Assembly (NCBI GenBank): GCA_946185485.1
Contig: CAMHJQ010000012.1
Coordinates: 29,205-93,204, forward strand
Length of the DNA stretch: 64,000 nucleotides
Direction of reading: 5' to 3'
Source of the DNA: an uncultured Prevotellaceae bacterium
GTDB taxonomy: Bacteria; Bacteroidota; Bacteroidia; Bacteroidales; Bacteroidaceae
How positions within the stretch are numbered: the first letter of the stretch is position 1; each line of letters opens with the position of its first letter. The notes under the pieces are model-generated. The model was not told the origin of the DNA. It saw nothing but the letters and a program-made list of their open reading frames with translations, and did no database searches. The translations under genes and the position numbers were made by a program. Shown in pieces: positions 28,641 to 38,719 of the stretch.

Positions 28641-28900
28641 CACACTTTTATGGAAATTCCTACACTTTTTATCATAAAATGTGCAAATTTACGTGCTTTT
28701 TGTCACTTGATTGCGCATGGAAGCGGCGCAGGCCATCCCTCATGCTACGCCAGAACGGCTGAAAAGCGTGCCGGACGTGGTCCCTTTGGGAGGAGCATTC
28801 GGGCAATTAACGCCCCACTATTTTACCCACATGATAATTGGCTGAATTACAAACATATACATCACTGTCTTGAAGATTTTCAAAAATATTTACGAAAAAA

Positions 28901-28915
28901 GTGGGGAAAAGTGGG
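28901..28915 (+). promoter_or_regulatory. Putative MraZ operator: GTGGG direct repeats with 5-nt spacer
   Basis: GTGGGgaaaaGTGGG at 28901-28905 and 28911-28915, upstream of mraZ. Confidence 0.65.
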
Positions 28916-28936
28916 GCGCTTTCCAAAAAAATGTAT

Positions 28937-28944
28937 TACCTTTG
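28937..28944 (+). promoter_or_regulatory. Predicted -7 box (TACCTTTG) of the dcw cluster
   Basis: TAnnTTTG match 53 bp upstream of mraZ. Confidence 0.6.
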
Positions 28945-28996
28945 CAGGCGAAGTTCTTAAGACATATCAATAAATATAAAAAACAATAAGGTATAC

Positions 28997-29476
28997 ATGC
29001 GATTTTTAGGTAACATAGAGGCCAAGATTGACGCCAAAGGACGCGCCTTCCTTCCCGCCACCTTCCGTAAGGTACTTCAGGCAGGAAGCGAGGAGCGTCT
29101 GGTCATGCGCAAGGATGTCTTTCAGCCTTGCCTGGTGCTCTATCCTGAGAGCGTATGGAATGCCCAGATGGACGAGCTGCGCTGTAGGCTGAACCGCTGG
29201 AACCGCCAGCATCAGCAAGTGTTCCGTCAGTTCGTCAGCGAGGTGGAACTGCTGACGCTCGACGGCAACGGCCGTTTCCTGATACCGAAACGCTACCAGC
29301 GCATGGCCGACATAGAACAGGACATCAAATTCGTCGGCATGGGCGACACCATCGAGATATGGAGCAACGCCCAGTCGGAGGCGACGAAGATGACTGCCGA
29401 GGACTTCGGTAATGCCCTGGAGACCCTGATGACTACCGACAATCCCGGCGACATACACAACGAACAAGAAGCATGA
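28997..29476 (+). CDS. mraZ: Transcriptional regulator MraZ
   Basis: MRFLGNIEAKIDAKGRAFLPATFRKVL; second SpoVT/AbrB-like repeat DGNGRFLIPKRYQRMA. Confidence 0.93.
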   Translation: MRFLGNIEAKIDAKGRAFLPATFRKVLQAGSEERLVMRKDVFQPCLVLYPESVWNAQMDELRCRLNRWNRQHQQVFRQFVSEVELLTLDGNGRFLIPKRYQRMADIEQDIKFVGMGDTIEIWSNAQSEATKMTAEDFGNALETLMTTDNPGDIHNEQEA

Positions 29477-30384
29477 TGGTGACGGCTGAGACATATCACG
29501 TTCCGGTACTCTTGCAGGAGAGCGTCGACGGGCTGGACATCCAGCCCGACGGCATTTACGTAGACGTCACCTTCGGCGGTGGCGGTCACTCCCGTGAAAT
29601 CCTGTCGCGGCTGGGTCCGAAAGGTCATCTGTATAGCTTCGACCAGGATGCCGACGCGGAAAAGAATATCGTTGCCGATGATAGATTTACCTTTGTCAGG
29701 AGCAACTTTAGATATATCAGAAACTGGATGCGCTACTACGGTGTGGAGCAGATAGACGGCCTGTTGGGCGACCTGGGCGTGTCGAGCCACCATTTCGACG
29801 ACGAGACCCGCGGCTTCTCGTTCCGTTTCGACGCGCCGCTGGACATGCGGATGAACAAGCGGGCCGGACTGACGGCTGCCGACATCCTGAACGACTACAG
29901 CGAGGAACGGCTGGCCGATGTCTTTTACCTGTACGGTGAACTGAAGAATGCCCGCCGGCTGGCCAAGACCATCGTAGACTGCCGTAAGGGCAAGCGCATT
30001 GAGACCACGGCAGACCTCAGCGAGACGGTGGAGCCGCTGATGCGCTCGGAGCGCGAGAAGAAAGACCTGGCCAGGGTGTACCAGGCACTGCGCATAGAGG
30101 TGAATCACGAAATGGACGCCCTGCGCGACATGCTGTGCGGAGCCACCAGCCTGCTCCGTGAGGGTGGTCGCCTGAGCATCATCACCTACCACTCGCTGGA
30201 AGACCGCATCGTGAAGAACGTGATGAAGGCAGGCAATGCCGAGGGACGGGTGGAACAGGACTTCTTCGGACGCATCACGTCGCCTTTCCGGCTGGTGAAC
30301 AAGGTGACGACACCCACTGACGATGAGCAGCAGCGCAATCCGCGCAGCAGGAGTGCCAAATTGAGAATAGCAGAAAAGGTATAG
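29473..30384 (+). CDS. rsmH: 16S rRNA (cytosine1402-N4)-methyltransferase
   Basis: YHVPVLLQESVDGLDIQPDGIYVDVTFGGGGHSREIL; LGDLGVSSHHFD. Confidence 0.95.
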   Translation: MMVTAETYHVPVLLQESVDGLDIQPDGIYVDVTFGGGGHSREILSRLGPKGHLYSFDQDADAEKNIVADDRFTFVRSNFRYIRNWMRYYGVEQIDGLLGDLGVSSHHFDDETRGFSFRFDAPLDMRMNKRAGLTAADILNDYSEERLADVFYLYGELKNARRLAKTIVDCRKGKRIETTADLSETVEPLMRSEREKKDLARVYQALRIEVNHEMDALRDMLCGATSLLREGGRLSIITYHSLEDRIVKNVMKAGNAEGRVEQDFFGRITSPFRLVNKVTTPTDDEQQRNPRSRSAKLRIAEKV

Positions 30385-30386
30385 AC

Positions 30387-30848
30387 ATGGAAGAAGACAA
30401 GACAGAGCTGATCATCTCTGACGGTCAGGAGGCTCGGGAGAATGCAGAAAGCACCGAGGGCAAACTCCAGGAGACCATCAAGAAAATCAAGGAGACTGCC
30501 GTCGAGGAAGACCCCCGTCCCTCGCAGCAGGTGAACCTGCGTACCATCCTGGGTGGCGACCTGCTGACCACCGAGCTGGTGCGTTCACAGATATGGCTGT
30601 TTGTCCTCATCGTCGCCTTTTCGCTGGTCTATGTGGCTTTCCGCTACCAGTGCCAGCAGGACATGATCAAGATTGACCAGTTGGAGAGCCAGCTGAAGGA
30701 TGCCAAGTTCAAGGCGCTGTCGTCGTCGAGCAGTCTGACGGAGAAATGCCGCGAGAGCCACGTGCTGGAAATCCTGAAACAGAACCAGGACTCGCTGTTG
30801 CACCAGGCCGACCAGCCACCATATATTATAGAGGTGGGTGGTGAGTAA
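30387..30848 (+). CDS. ftsL: FtsL-like cell division protein
   Basis: Single-TM small protein between rsmH and ftsI. Confidence 0.75.
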   Translation: MEEDKTELIISDGQEARENAESTEGKLQETIKKIKETAVEEDPRPSQQVNLRTILGGDLLTTELVRSQIWLFVLIVAFSLVYVAFRYQCQQDMIKIDQLESQLKDAKFKALSSSSSLTEKCRESHVLEILKQNQDSLLHQADQPPYIIEVGGE

Positions 30849-30885
30849 AAAGAGGTAAGAGAATAGTTAAACGAAGATCAAGAAG

Positions 30886-33033
30886 GTGAGTAAGTTCAGT
30901 AATGACAAAGTAATACCCCGCTACATGGTGATTGCCGTGCTGCTGACGTTCATTGGTATTGCCGTCGTAGGCAAGGCCTTTTACATCATGACAGCCAAGA
31001 AGCAGTACTGGACGGAAGTGGCCGACCGCCTGAAGCGCGACTCGGTGAGTGTCAAGCCCAACCGTGGCAACATCCTCAGCAGCGACGGTCAGCTGATGGC
31101 GACCTCCATCCCCGAATACAAGATATACATGGACTTCAAGGCCGCAGCCTTCGAAGAGGGCGACTCGCTATGGCTGGACAAGCTGGACAGCATCTGCGAG
31201 GGTCTGCACCAGATATTCCCCGCCTGGACGGCAGCAGAGTTCAAGCAGCACCTGGAGGAAGGGCGCCACAAGGAGTGGACCAAAAAGAAGACCGGTAAGA
31301 GAGAGGTGGGTTCGCGCTGGTGGAACATCTGGCCCAAGCGCATCGACTACGGCACCTACATGGAGGTGCGCCAGCTGCCCTTCTTCAACATGTCCAAGAA
31401 CAAGAGCGGTTTTACAGAGGAGGTCTTCAATGCGCGCCGCCGTCCCTTCGGCAGTCTGGCCATGCGTACCGTCGGCGGTCTCATGCTGGCCAAGGACTCC
31501 GCCTACTATGGGCTGGAGCTGAGCTGCGACTCCTTCCTGCGCGGAACACCCGGCATCACCGGTCGCCGCAAGGTGCTCAACAAGTATATGAACATCCCCG
31601 TGACGCTGCCTGTCGACGGCTGTGACATCGTGACGACCATCGATGTCAACATGCAGGACCTGGCAGAACGCGCCCTGCTGGACATGCTGAAGAGCCCGCA
31701 GGTGAACGGCGAGATGGGCGTAGCCATCCTGATGGAGGTGGAGACGGGCGACGTGAAGGCCATCGTCAACATGATAAAGAACGAGAATGGCAACTATATC
31801 GAAGGCGTCAACTCGGCCATCAGCTACCGCTGCGAGCCCGGCTCGGTGTTCAAGACGGCTTCCATCCTGGTAGCCCTCGATGACGAGGTGCTGGGCAAGA
31901 GCCCCAGGGACACCAGCTATATCATCCATACTGGCTGTGGCGTACAGCCCATGTATGGCCGCGAGATGAAAGACCACAACTGGCGCCGTGGCGGCTATGG
32001 CGACATCAACGTAGCGCGCACGCTGGAGGTCAGCTCCAACATCGGCGTCAGCCACGTCATCGACAAGTTCTACCACCAGGAGGCCGAGCGTTACGTGAAA
32101 GGCCTGTACCGTGTGGGCATCGGTCAGGACCTAGGCCTTCAAGACATCCTGCCCGGCTATCGTAAGCCGCTCATCCGCATGCCCCAGCGCAAGAAGAACG
32201 GCCGCTATGACGACAACTGGTATGCCACGACGCTGCCATGGATGTCCATCGGCTACGAGACGCAGATAGCGCCCATCAATACGGTAGCGTTCTACAATGC
32301 CATCGCCAATGACGGCAAGATGATGCGTCCGCGCTTCATCAAGCGGGTGGTCAAGAATGGCGAGACGGTCATGGAGTTCCCGCCCGAGGTCATCAAGGAG
32401 CGCATTGCCAAGCCGCAGGCCATCAAGACCATCCAGACCATTCTGGAACATGTCGTCAGCCAGGGTTTGGGACGCAAGGCCGGCAGCGACCTCTTCAAGG
32501 TGGCCGGCAAGACCGGCACCGCCCAGGTGTCGCAGGGTAAGGCCGGCTACAAGAGCGGCACCGTCAAGTACTGGCTGTCGTTTGCAGGCTACTTCCCCGC
32601 CGACAATCCCCGCTATTCGTGCATCGTCTGTATCAAGAAGTCCGGCCTGCCGGCCTCGGGCGGTGGCATGAGCGGTGTCGTCTTCCACCATATCGCCGAG
32701 GGCGTCATGGCCCGTCACCTGAAGCTGAGCGTGGAGGATGCCCACGACGAGAACTCCGTCATCATCCCCGACGTGAAGGCAGGTGATGCCGAGTCGGCCA
32801 ACTACATCCTGAGCAGTATCGGCAGCAGCACGCGCATCAAGCAGGGGCAGCCCAAATACCGCGACCAGGTGATGCCCGACGTGACGGGAATGGGTGCCAA
32901 GGACGCCGTCTACCTGCTGGAGCGGCGCGGCCTGAAGGTTCGGCTGCACGGCCGTGGTGCCGTGAAGTCGCAGAGCTATCCTGCCGGACGTGACATCGTT
33001 GCGGGCAGCGAGTGCATCCTGACGCTGCAATAA
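30886..33033 (+). CDS. ftsI: Penicillin-binding transpeptidase FtsI with PASTA domain
   Basis: EPGSVFKTASILVALDD; KTGTAQVSQG; C-terminal VMPDVTGMGAKDAVYLLERRGLKVRLHGRGAV. Confidence 0.95.
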   Translation: MSKFSNDKVIPRYMVIAVLLTFIGIAVVGKAFYIMTAKKQYWTEVADRLKRDSVSVKPNRGNILSSDGQLMATSIPEYKIYMDFKAAAFEEGDSLWLDKLDSICEGLHQIFPAWTAAEFKQHLEEGRHKEWTKKKTGKREVGSRWWNIWPKRIDYGTYMEVRQLPFFNMSKNKSGFTEEVFNARRRPFGSLAMRTVGGLMLAKDSAYYGLELSCDSFLRGTPGITGRRKVLNKYMNIPVTLPVDGCDIVTTIDVNMQDLAERALLDMLKSPQVNGEMGVAILMEVETGDVKAIVNMIKNENGNYIEGVNSAISYRCEPGSVFKTASILVALDDEVLGKSPRDTSYIIHTGCGVQPMYGREMKDHNWRRGGYGDINVARTLEVSSNIGVSHVIDKFYHQEAERYVKGLYRVGIGQDLGLQDILPGYRKPLIRMPQRKKNGRYDDNWYATTLPWMSIGYETQIAPINTVAFYNAIANDGKMMRPRFIKRVVKNGETVMEFPPEVIKERIAKPQAIKTIQTILEHVVSQGLGRKAGSDLFKVAGKTGTAQVSQGKAGYKSGTVKYWLSFAGYFPADNPRYSCIVCIKKSGLPASGGGMSGVVFHHIAEGVMARHLKLSVEDAHDENSVIIPDVKAGDAESANYILSSIGSSTRIKQGQPKYRDQVMPDVTGMGAKDAVYLLERRGLKVRLHGRGAVKSQSYPAGRDIVAGSECILTLQ

Positions 33034-33074
33034 TACAGAGAAAGTGCTAACCCATCATATATAATAAGGTGAAT

Positions 33075-34550
33075 ATGAAACTGAAAGACTTATTAAAAGA
33101 CGTGAAGCCCTTGGCCGTCGTTGGCAATGCCGATGTGGAGATAACCGGTGTGAACATCGACTCACGCAAGATTGAGCAGGGACATCTCTTCGTGGCTATC
33201 AAGGGTACCCAGACCGACGGGCACCGCTTCATTCCCAAGGCCCTGGAGCTGGGGGCTGCAGCTGTGCTGTGCGAGGAGATACCCGGGAATCTCAGCGGCA
33301 AAACCGCTGAGGACACCAATGGCGTGACATACGTGCAGGTGGCATCCACCGAGGAGGCTGTAGGCCCGGTGGCTACCGTCTTCTATGGCGAGCCGTCGAC
33401 GAAGCTGAAGCTGGTCGGCGTGACGGGCACCAACGGTAAGACCACCATCGCTACCTTATTATATAATATGTTCCGTAAGTTCGGCCACAAGTGCGGCCTG
33501 CTGTCGACGGTGTGCAACTACATCGAGGATGAAGCCATCCCCGCCGACCATACCACTCCCGACCCCATCGAACTGAACCGCCTGCTGGCGCGCATGGTGG
33601 AGGCCGGCTGCGAGTATGCCTTCATGGAGTGCTCGAGCCATGCCATCGCCCAGAAGCGCATCGGCGGCCTGCAGTTTGCGGGGGGAATCTTTACTAATCT
33701 GACCCGCGACCACCTGGACTACCACAAGACCTTCGAGAACTACCGCGACGCGAAGAAAGCCTTCTTCGACGGCCTCAGCAAGGACGCCTTCGCCATCACC
33801 AATGCCGACGACAAGAACGGCAGCGTGATGGTGCAGAACTGCAAGGCCACGGTGAAGACATACAGCACGCGGACGATGGCCGACTTCCGTGCCCGCATCA
33901 TCGAGTGCCACTTCGAGGGCATGTACCTCGACATCTGCGGCCATGAGGTGGGCGTGCAGTTCATCGGCAAGTTCAACGTGTCGAACCTGCTGGCCGTCTA
34001 TGGCGCCGCCGTCATGCTGGGCAAGAACCCCGAGGACATCCTGTTGGTGCTGAGCACGCTGAAGAGCGTGGCCGGCCGGCTGGAGCCCATCCGTTCGCAG
34101 GACGGCGTGACGGCTGTCGTCGACTATGCCCACACGCCCGACGCCCTGGAGAACGTGCTCAACGCCATCCACGAGGTGCTCGACGGCAAGGGCGGACAGG
34201 TCATCACCGTCTGCGGTGCCGGCGGCAACCGTGACAAGGGCAAGCGTCCGCTGATGGCCCAGGAGGCCGTCAAGCAGAGCGACCGTGTCATCATCACCTC
34301 CGACAATCCCCGCTTCGAGGAACCGCAGGACATCATCAACGACATGCTGGCCGGCCTGACGCCCCAGCAGATGAAGAAGGTGTTGGCCATCACCGACCGC
34401 CGGGAAGCCATCAAGACCGCTGCCATGCTGGCCCAGAAGGGCGACGTTATCCTCATTGCCGGCAAGGGCCACGAGGACTATCAGGAAATAAAAGGTGTCA
34501 AGCACCACTTCGACGACCGCGAGGTGGTAAGAGAAATCTTCAAGTCGTAA
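33075..34550 (+). CDS. murE: UDP-N-acetylmuramoyl-tripeptide synthetase MurE
   Basis: [41 protein letters not shown]. Confidence 0.95.
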   Translation: MKLKDLLKDVKPLAVVGNADVEITGVNIDSRKIEQGHLFVAIKGTQTDGHRFIPKALELGAAAVLCEEIPGNLSGKTAEDTNGVTYVQVASTEEAVGPVATVFYGEPSTKLKLVGVTGTNGKTTIATLLYNMFRKFGHKCGLLSTVCNYIEDEAIPADHTTPDPIELNRLLARMVEAGCEYAFMECSSHAIAQKRIGGLQFAGGIFTNLTRDHLDYHKTFENYRDAKKAFFDGLSKDAFAITNADDKNGSVMVQNCKATVKTYSTRTMADFRARIIECHFEGMYLDICGHEVGVQFIGKFNVSNLLAVYGAAVMLGKNPEDILLVLSTLKSVAGRLEPIRSQDGVTAVVDYAHTPDALENVLNAIHEVLDGKGGQVITVCGAGGNRDKGKRPLMAQEAVKQSDRVIITSDNPRFEEPQDIINDMLAGLTPQQMKKVLAITDRREAIKTAAMLAQKGDVILIAGKGHEDYQEIKGVKHHFDDREVVREIFKS

Positions 34551-34612
34551 TATCGTCATAAGGAGACTGCGAAACATTGAAATATCGAAACCTCGAAAAA
34601 GAGTAAAAGACA

Positions 34613-35884
34613 ATGCTGTACTACATCTTCCGCTTTTTAGAGCAATACAATATCCCTGGTGCGCACCTCTGGTCGTACATCTCGTTCCGCTCGCTGCTGG
34701 CACTCATCCTGTCGCTGATGATCTCGGCATGGTTTGGCGAGTACTTCATCAAGTGGATGAAGCGCCGCAACATCGCCGAGACGGCACGCGACCCCAGCAT
34801 CGACCCGTTTGGCGAGCAGAAGAAGGGCGTGCCCACCATGGGCGGCATCATCATCATCGTCAGCATCCTCGTTCCCGTCCTGCTGTTGGGCCGTATGCGC
34901 AACATCTACCTGTTGCTGATGATTGGCACCACGGTATGGCTGGGATTCCTGGGCTTCATGGACGACTACATCAAGATTTTCCGCAAGAACAAGGAAGGCC
35001 TGAAGGGTCTGTACAAGATTGTGGGGCAGGTCAGCATCGGCTTCATCGTGGGCCTGACGCTGTGGCTCAGTCCCGATGCCGTGGTACGCGAGAACATGAC
35101 GGTAGCCCAGCAGAATCAGGAGGTCGTGGTGAAGCACAAGAGCGAGGCGGTGAAGTCGTTGCAGACCACCATCCCGTTCATCAAGAACCACAACCTGAAC
35201 TACTCCGCCGTGATGTCGTTCCTGGGCGACTACAAGGTGGCCGCCGGCTGGGTGCTCTTTGTCATCATGACCATCATCGTGGTGACCGCCGTGTCGAACG
35301 GTGCCAACCTGAACGACGGCATGGACGGCATGTGTGCGGGCAACTCCGCCATCATCGGCGTGGCGTTGCTCATCTTCGCCTACATCTCGTCGCATATCAT
35401 CTATGCGGCCTACTTCGACATCATGTATATCCCCGGCTCCCAGGAGCTGGTGGTGTTCCTGTCGGCATTCATCGGGGCCATGGTGGGCTTCCTGTGGTAT
35501 AACGCCTACCCCGCCCAGGTGTTCATGGGCGACACAGGATCGCTGACCATCGGCGGCATCATCGGCGTGTGCGCCGTCATCATCCACAAGGAGCTGATGC
35601 TGCCGCTGCTCTGCGGCATCTTCTTCATCGAGAGCCTCAGCGTCATCATCCAGACGCAGTGGTTCAAGCTGCAGAAGCGCAAGGGCAAGCGTGTCCGCGT
35701 GTTCCGCGCCACACCCATCCACGACACCTTCCGCAAGCTCGACTCGCAACTCGACCAGACCAGCACCTACATCCTGAAAGGCTGGCCGCACCGTCCGTTC
35801 CATGAGTCGAAGATTACCATCCGCTTCTGGATTACGACCATCATCCTGGCGGCACTGACCATCATAACATTGAAAGTTAGATAA
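34613..35884 (+). CDS. mraY: Phospho-N-acetylmuramoyl-pentapeptide transferase
   Basis: GEQKKGVPTMGGIIII; NGANLNDGMDGMCAG; VFMGDTGSLTIGG. Confidence 0.95.
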   Translation: MLYYIFRFLEQYNIPGAHLWSYISFRSLLALILSLMISAWFGEYFIKWMKRRNIAETARDPSIDPFGEQKKGVPTMGGIIIIVSILVPVLLLGRMRNIYLLLMIGTTVWLGFLGFMDDYIKIFRKNKEGLKGLYKIVGQVSIGFIVGLTLWLSPDAVVRENMTVAQQNQEVVVKHKSEAVKSLQTTIPFIKNHNLNYSAVMSFLGDYKVAAGWVLFVIMTIIVVTAVSNGANLNDGMDGMCAGNSAIIGVALLIFAYISSHIIYAAYFDIMYIPGSQELVVFLSAFIGAMVGFLWYNAYPAQVFMGDTGSLTIGGIIGVCAVIIHKELMLPLLCGIFFIESLSVIIQTQWFKLQKRKGKRVRVFRATPIHDTFRKLDSQLDQTSTYILKGWPHRPFHESKITIRFWITTIILAALTIITLKVR

Positions 35885-35889
35885 AAAGA

Positions 35890-35928
35890 CCCACCCCCCG
35901 ACCCCTCCCTGTGAGGGAGGGGAGTGGA
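35890..35928. repeat. Palindromic GC-rich element, copy 1
   Basis: cccaccccccgacccctccctgtgagggaggggagtgg; inverse copy at 35987-36028. Confidence 0.75.
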
Positions 35929-35948
35929 TAGAAAAGAGTTTTATTATT

Positions 35949-37358
35949 ATGAAGAAAGAGTATACACAATCAGTGAATAAAGTAACTACTCCCCTTCCTC
36001 ACAGGGAGGGGCCGGAGGAGGGTCTGTTAGGTAGAATCGTTATATTAGGAGCCGGCGAGAGCGGCGCAGGAGCTGCCGTGCTGGCCAAGAAAGAGGGCTT
36101 CGACGTGTTTGTATCGGACATGTCGAAGATAGCCGACAAGTACAAGAAAATGCTGGACGACCGCGGCATCGCGTGGGAGGAGGGACAGCATACGGAAGAG
36201 CTGATTCTGAATGCCGACGAGATTATCAAGAGTCCCGGCATCCCCGACACGGCCCCGATGATTGTCAAGGTCAAGGAGAAGGGCATCCACATCATCAGCG
36301 AGATAGAGTTTGCCGGACGCTATACGGACTCCAAGATGATCTGCATCACGGGCTCCAACGGCAAGACGACGACGACATCGCTCATCTACCACATCTTCAA
36401 GGAAGCGGGCTATGACACGGGACTGGCCGGCAACATCGGCAACTCGCTGGCACTCCAGGTGGCTGAGGATCCGCATGCATACTACGTCATCGAGCTGAGC
36501 TCGTTCCAGCTCGACAACATGTACGACTTCCGTGCCGACATCGCCATCCTGCTGAACATCACACCCGACCACCTGGACCGCTACGACTTCAAGATGCAGA
36601 ACTACGTGGACTCCAAGATGCGCATCATCCAGAACCAGACGCCGCAGGATGCCTTCGTCTATTGGAATGACGACCCCGTCATCAAAGCCGAGCTGGAGAA
36701 GTACGACATCAAGGCCATCCAGTATCCGTTCTCGGAACTGAAGGAGAAGGGCAGCATCGGTTACATCGAGGAGGGACAATACAAGATAGAGCGGCCTACG
36801 CCGTTCAACATGGAGCAGGAATCGCTGTCGCTGACCGGCAAGCACAACATCTACAACTCGCTGGCCGCCGGTATCGCCTCGAACATCGCCGGCATCAAGA
36901 AGGAGGTCATCCGCAAGTCACTCGGCGACTTCCCCGGTGTGGAGCACCGCCTGGAGAAGGTGTGCGTGGTGCGTGGCGTGCAGTATGTCAACGACTCGAA
37001 GGCCACCAACGTCGACGCCTGCTGGTATGCCCTGGAGTCGATGAAGACCAAGACCATCCTCATCATCGGCGGCAAGGACAAGGGCAACGACTACAGCCCG
37101 CTGATGCCGCTGGTGCGTGAGAAGTGTGCCGGACTGGTCTACCTCGGTGCCGACAACCAGAAGCTGCACGACAACTTCGACCAGTTGGGCATCCCCGTCC
37201 GCGACACCCACTCCATGAAGGAGTGCATCGAGGCCTGCTACGAACTGGCAGAGCCGGGCATGACGGTGCTGCTGTCACCCTGTTGCGCCTCGTTCGACCT
37301 CTTCAAGAACATGGAGGATCGTGGCGAACAGTTTAAGGAATTAGCAAGAAATCTATGA
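35949..37358 (+). CDS. murD: UDP-N-acetylmuramoylalanine-D-glutamate ligase
   Basis: ITGSNGKTTTTSLIYHIF; LSSFQLDNM; NDSKATNVDACWYALESM. Confidence 0.95.
   Translation: MKKEYTQSVNKVTTPLPHREGPEEGLLGRIVILGAGESGAGAAVLAKKEGFDVFVSDMSKIADKYKKMLDDRGIAWEEGQHTEELILNADEIIKSPGIPDTAPMIVKVKEKGIHIISEIEFAGRYTDSKMICITGSNGKTTTTSLIYHIFKEAGYDTGLAGNIGNSLALQVAEDPHAYYVIELSSFQLDNMYDFRADIAILLNITPDHLDRYDFKMQNYVDSKMRIIQNQTPQDAFVYWNDDPVIKAELEKYDIKAIQYPFSELKEKGSIGYIEEGQYKIERPTPFNMEQESLSLTGKHNIYNSLAAGIASNIAGIKKEVIRKSLGDFPGVEHRLEKVCVVRGVQYVNDSKATNVDACWYALESMKTKTILIIGGKDKGNDYSPLMPLVREKCAGLVYLGADNQKLHDNFDQLGIPVRDTHSMKECIEACYELAEPGMTVLLSPCCASFDLFKNMEDRGEQFKELARNL
35987..36028. repeat. Palindromic GC-rich element, copy 2 (inverted), inside the 5' end of murD
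   Basis: actactccccttcctcacagggaggggccggaggagggtctg; approximately the reverse complement of copy 1. Confidence 0.75.
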
Positions 37359-38656
37359 ACAAAAAGATAGGCAGGTTATTCAAGGGCGACAAGGTCATCT
37401 GGATGGTGTTCTTCTTCCTCTGCATGATCAGTGTGGTGGAGGTCTTCTCGGCTTCCAGCGGACTGACGTACAAGAGCCAGAACTACGTGGGTCCGATAGC
37501 CTACCACACCTTCACCATCGTGGCAGGTGTGGTGGTGGCCATCCTCACGCTCAACATCCCGTGCAAGTACTTCAAACTGATGACGCCCTTCCTGCTGCTG
37601 ATATCGGCCGTCACCCTGCTGTGGGTGCTGCTGGCGGGCACCAAGGTGGGTGACGCCGGCCGATGGATCAACCTGCTGGGCTTCACCTTCCAGCCTTCGG
37701 AGATTGCCAAGGGAACCATCGTGCTGGCCGTAGCACAGATTCTGGCGGCGATGCAACGTGAAAAGGGTGCCGACAGGAAAGCCTTCAAGTGGATACTGTG
37801 GGTGACGGTTCCGGCCTGTGTGCTCATCGGCCTCGAGAACCTGTCCACGGCAGCCATGCTCTTCGCCGTCGTCTTCATCATGATGTTCATCGGACTGGTA
37901 CCTCTCCGGCAACTCGGCAAGTTGGTGGCGGTGATTGCTGCCGTCGTCGTCTTTGCCGTGTCGATGGTGATGCTTGTAGGAACGGACATGAACGATACCG
38001 GGCAGCTGCAGACCAAGACTGAACAGCTAGACCAGCAGGCCGGTGCCGGACAGTCCGACCAGACGAAGAAGGAAAAGAACTTCGTCGAGAAGATGTTCCA
38101 CCGTGCCGACACGTGGAAGAGCCGTCTCATGAAGTTTGGCAAGCCCAAGCCCACGCCGCAGGAGTATGACCTCGACAAGGACGCCCAGGTGGCACATGCC
38201 AACATCGCCATCGTGTCGAGCGGCGTCATCGGCAAGGGACCGGGCCAGTCGACGGAACGCGACTTCCTGTCACAGGCCTTCTCGGACTTCATCTATGCCA
38301 TCATCATCGAGGAGCTGGGACTGATAGGAGCCGGCATTGTATGCTTCCTCTACATCATCCTGCTGTACCGCTGTGCACGTATTGCCAGCCGTTGCGAGAA
38401 CAATTTCCCGGCATTCCTGGCTATGGGACTCGGTTTGCTGCTGGTCGTTCAGGCCATGTTCAACATGATGGTGGCCGTGGGACTGGCACCCGTCACGGGT
38501 CAGCCGCTGCCGCTCATCTCGAAAGGCGGTACGTCAACCATTATCAACTGTGCCTATATCGGTGCCATCCTGAGCGTGAGCCGTTCGGCCAAGGTGAAGA
38601 AAGAACTGACTGACGACAAAAACGCCAAAGTTACGGCGTCGAACAAAGAAATTTAG
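37355..38656 (+). CDS. ftsW: Cell division protein FtsW (SEDS)
   Basis: GDAGRWINLLGFTFQPSEIAKG; GLAPVTGQPLPLISKGGTS. Confidence 0.93.
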   Translation: MNKKIGRLFKGDKVIWMVFFFLCMISVVEVFSASSGLTYKSQNYVGPIAYHTFTIVAGVVVAILTLNIPCKYFKLMTPFLLLISAVTLLWVLLAGTKVGDAGRWINLLGFTFQPSEIAKGTIVLAVAQILAAMQREKGADRKAFKWILWVTVPACVLIGLENLSTAAMLFAVVFIMMFIGLVPLRQLGKLVAVIAAVVVFAVSMVMLVGTDMNDTGQLQTKTEQLDQQAGAGQSDQTKKEKNFVEKMFHRADTWKSRLMKFGKPKPTPQEYDLDKDAQVAHANIAIVSSGVIGKGPGQSTERDFLSQAFSDFIYAIIIEELGLIGAGIVCFLYIILLYRCARIASRCENNFPAFLAMGLGLLLVVQAMFNMMVAVGLAPVTGQPLPLISKGGTSTIINCAYIGAILSVSRSAKVKKELTDDKNAKVTASNKEI

Positions 38657-38719
38657 GAAAAAGTGGCTTGATTTGACAGAAAAGTCGTAATTTTGCACGT
38701 TCTATATATATAAAGATGT

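Noticed and set aside
28705-28835. SRP RNA, tmRNA or riboswitch
   Set aside because: Checked by eye for SRP (GGAAGGAAGCAGCC), TPP and cobalamin box motifs; none found. Kept only as an unexplained GC-rich block.
34637-35803. 388 aa minus ORF opposite mraY, and similar antisense ORFs across the dcw cluster
   Set aside because: H/D/V-rich antisense readings of well-identified genes.
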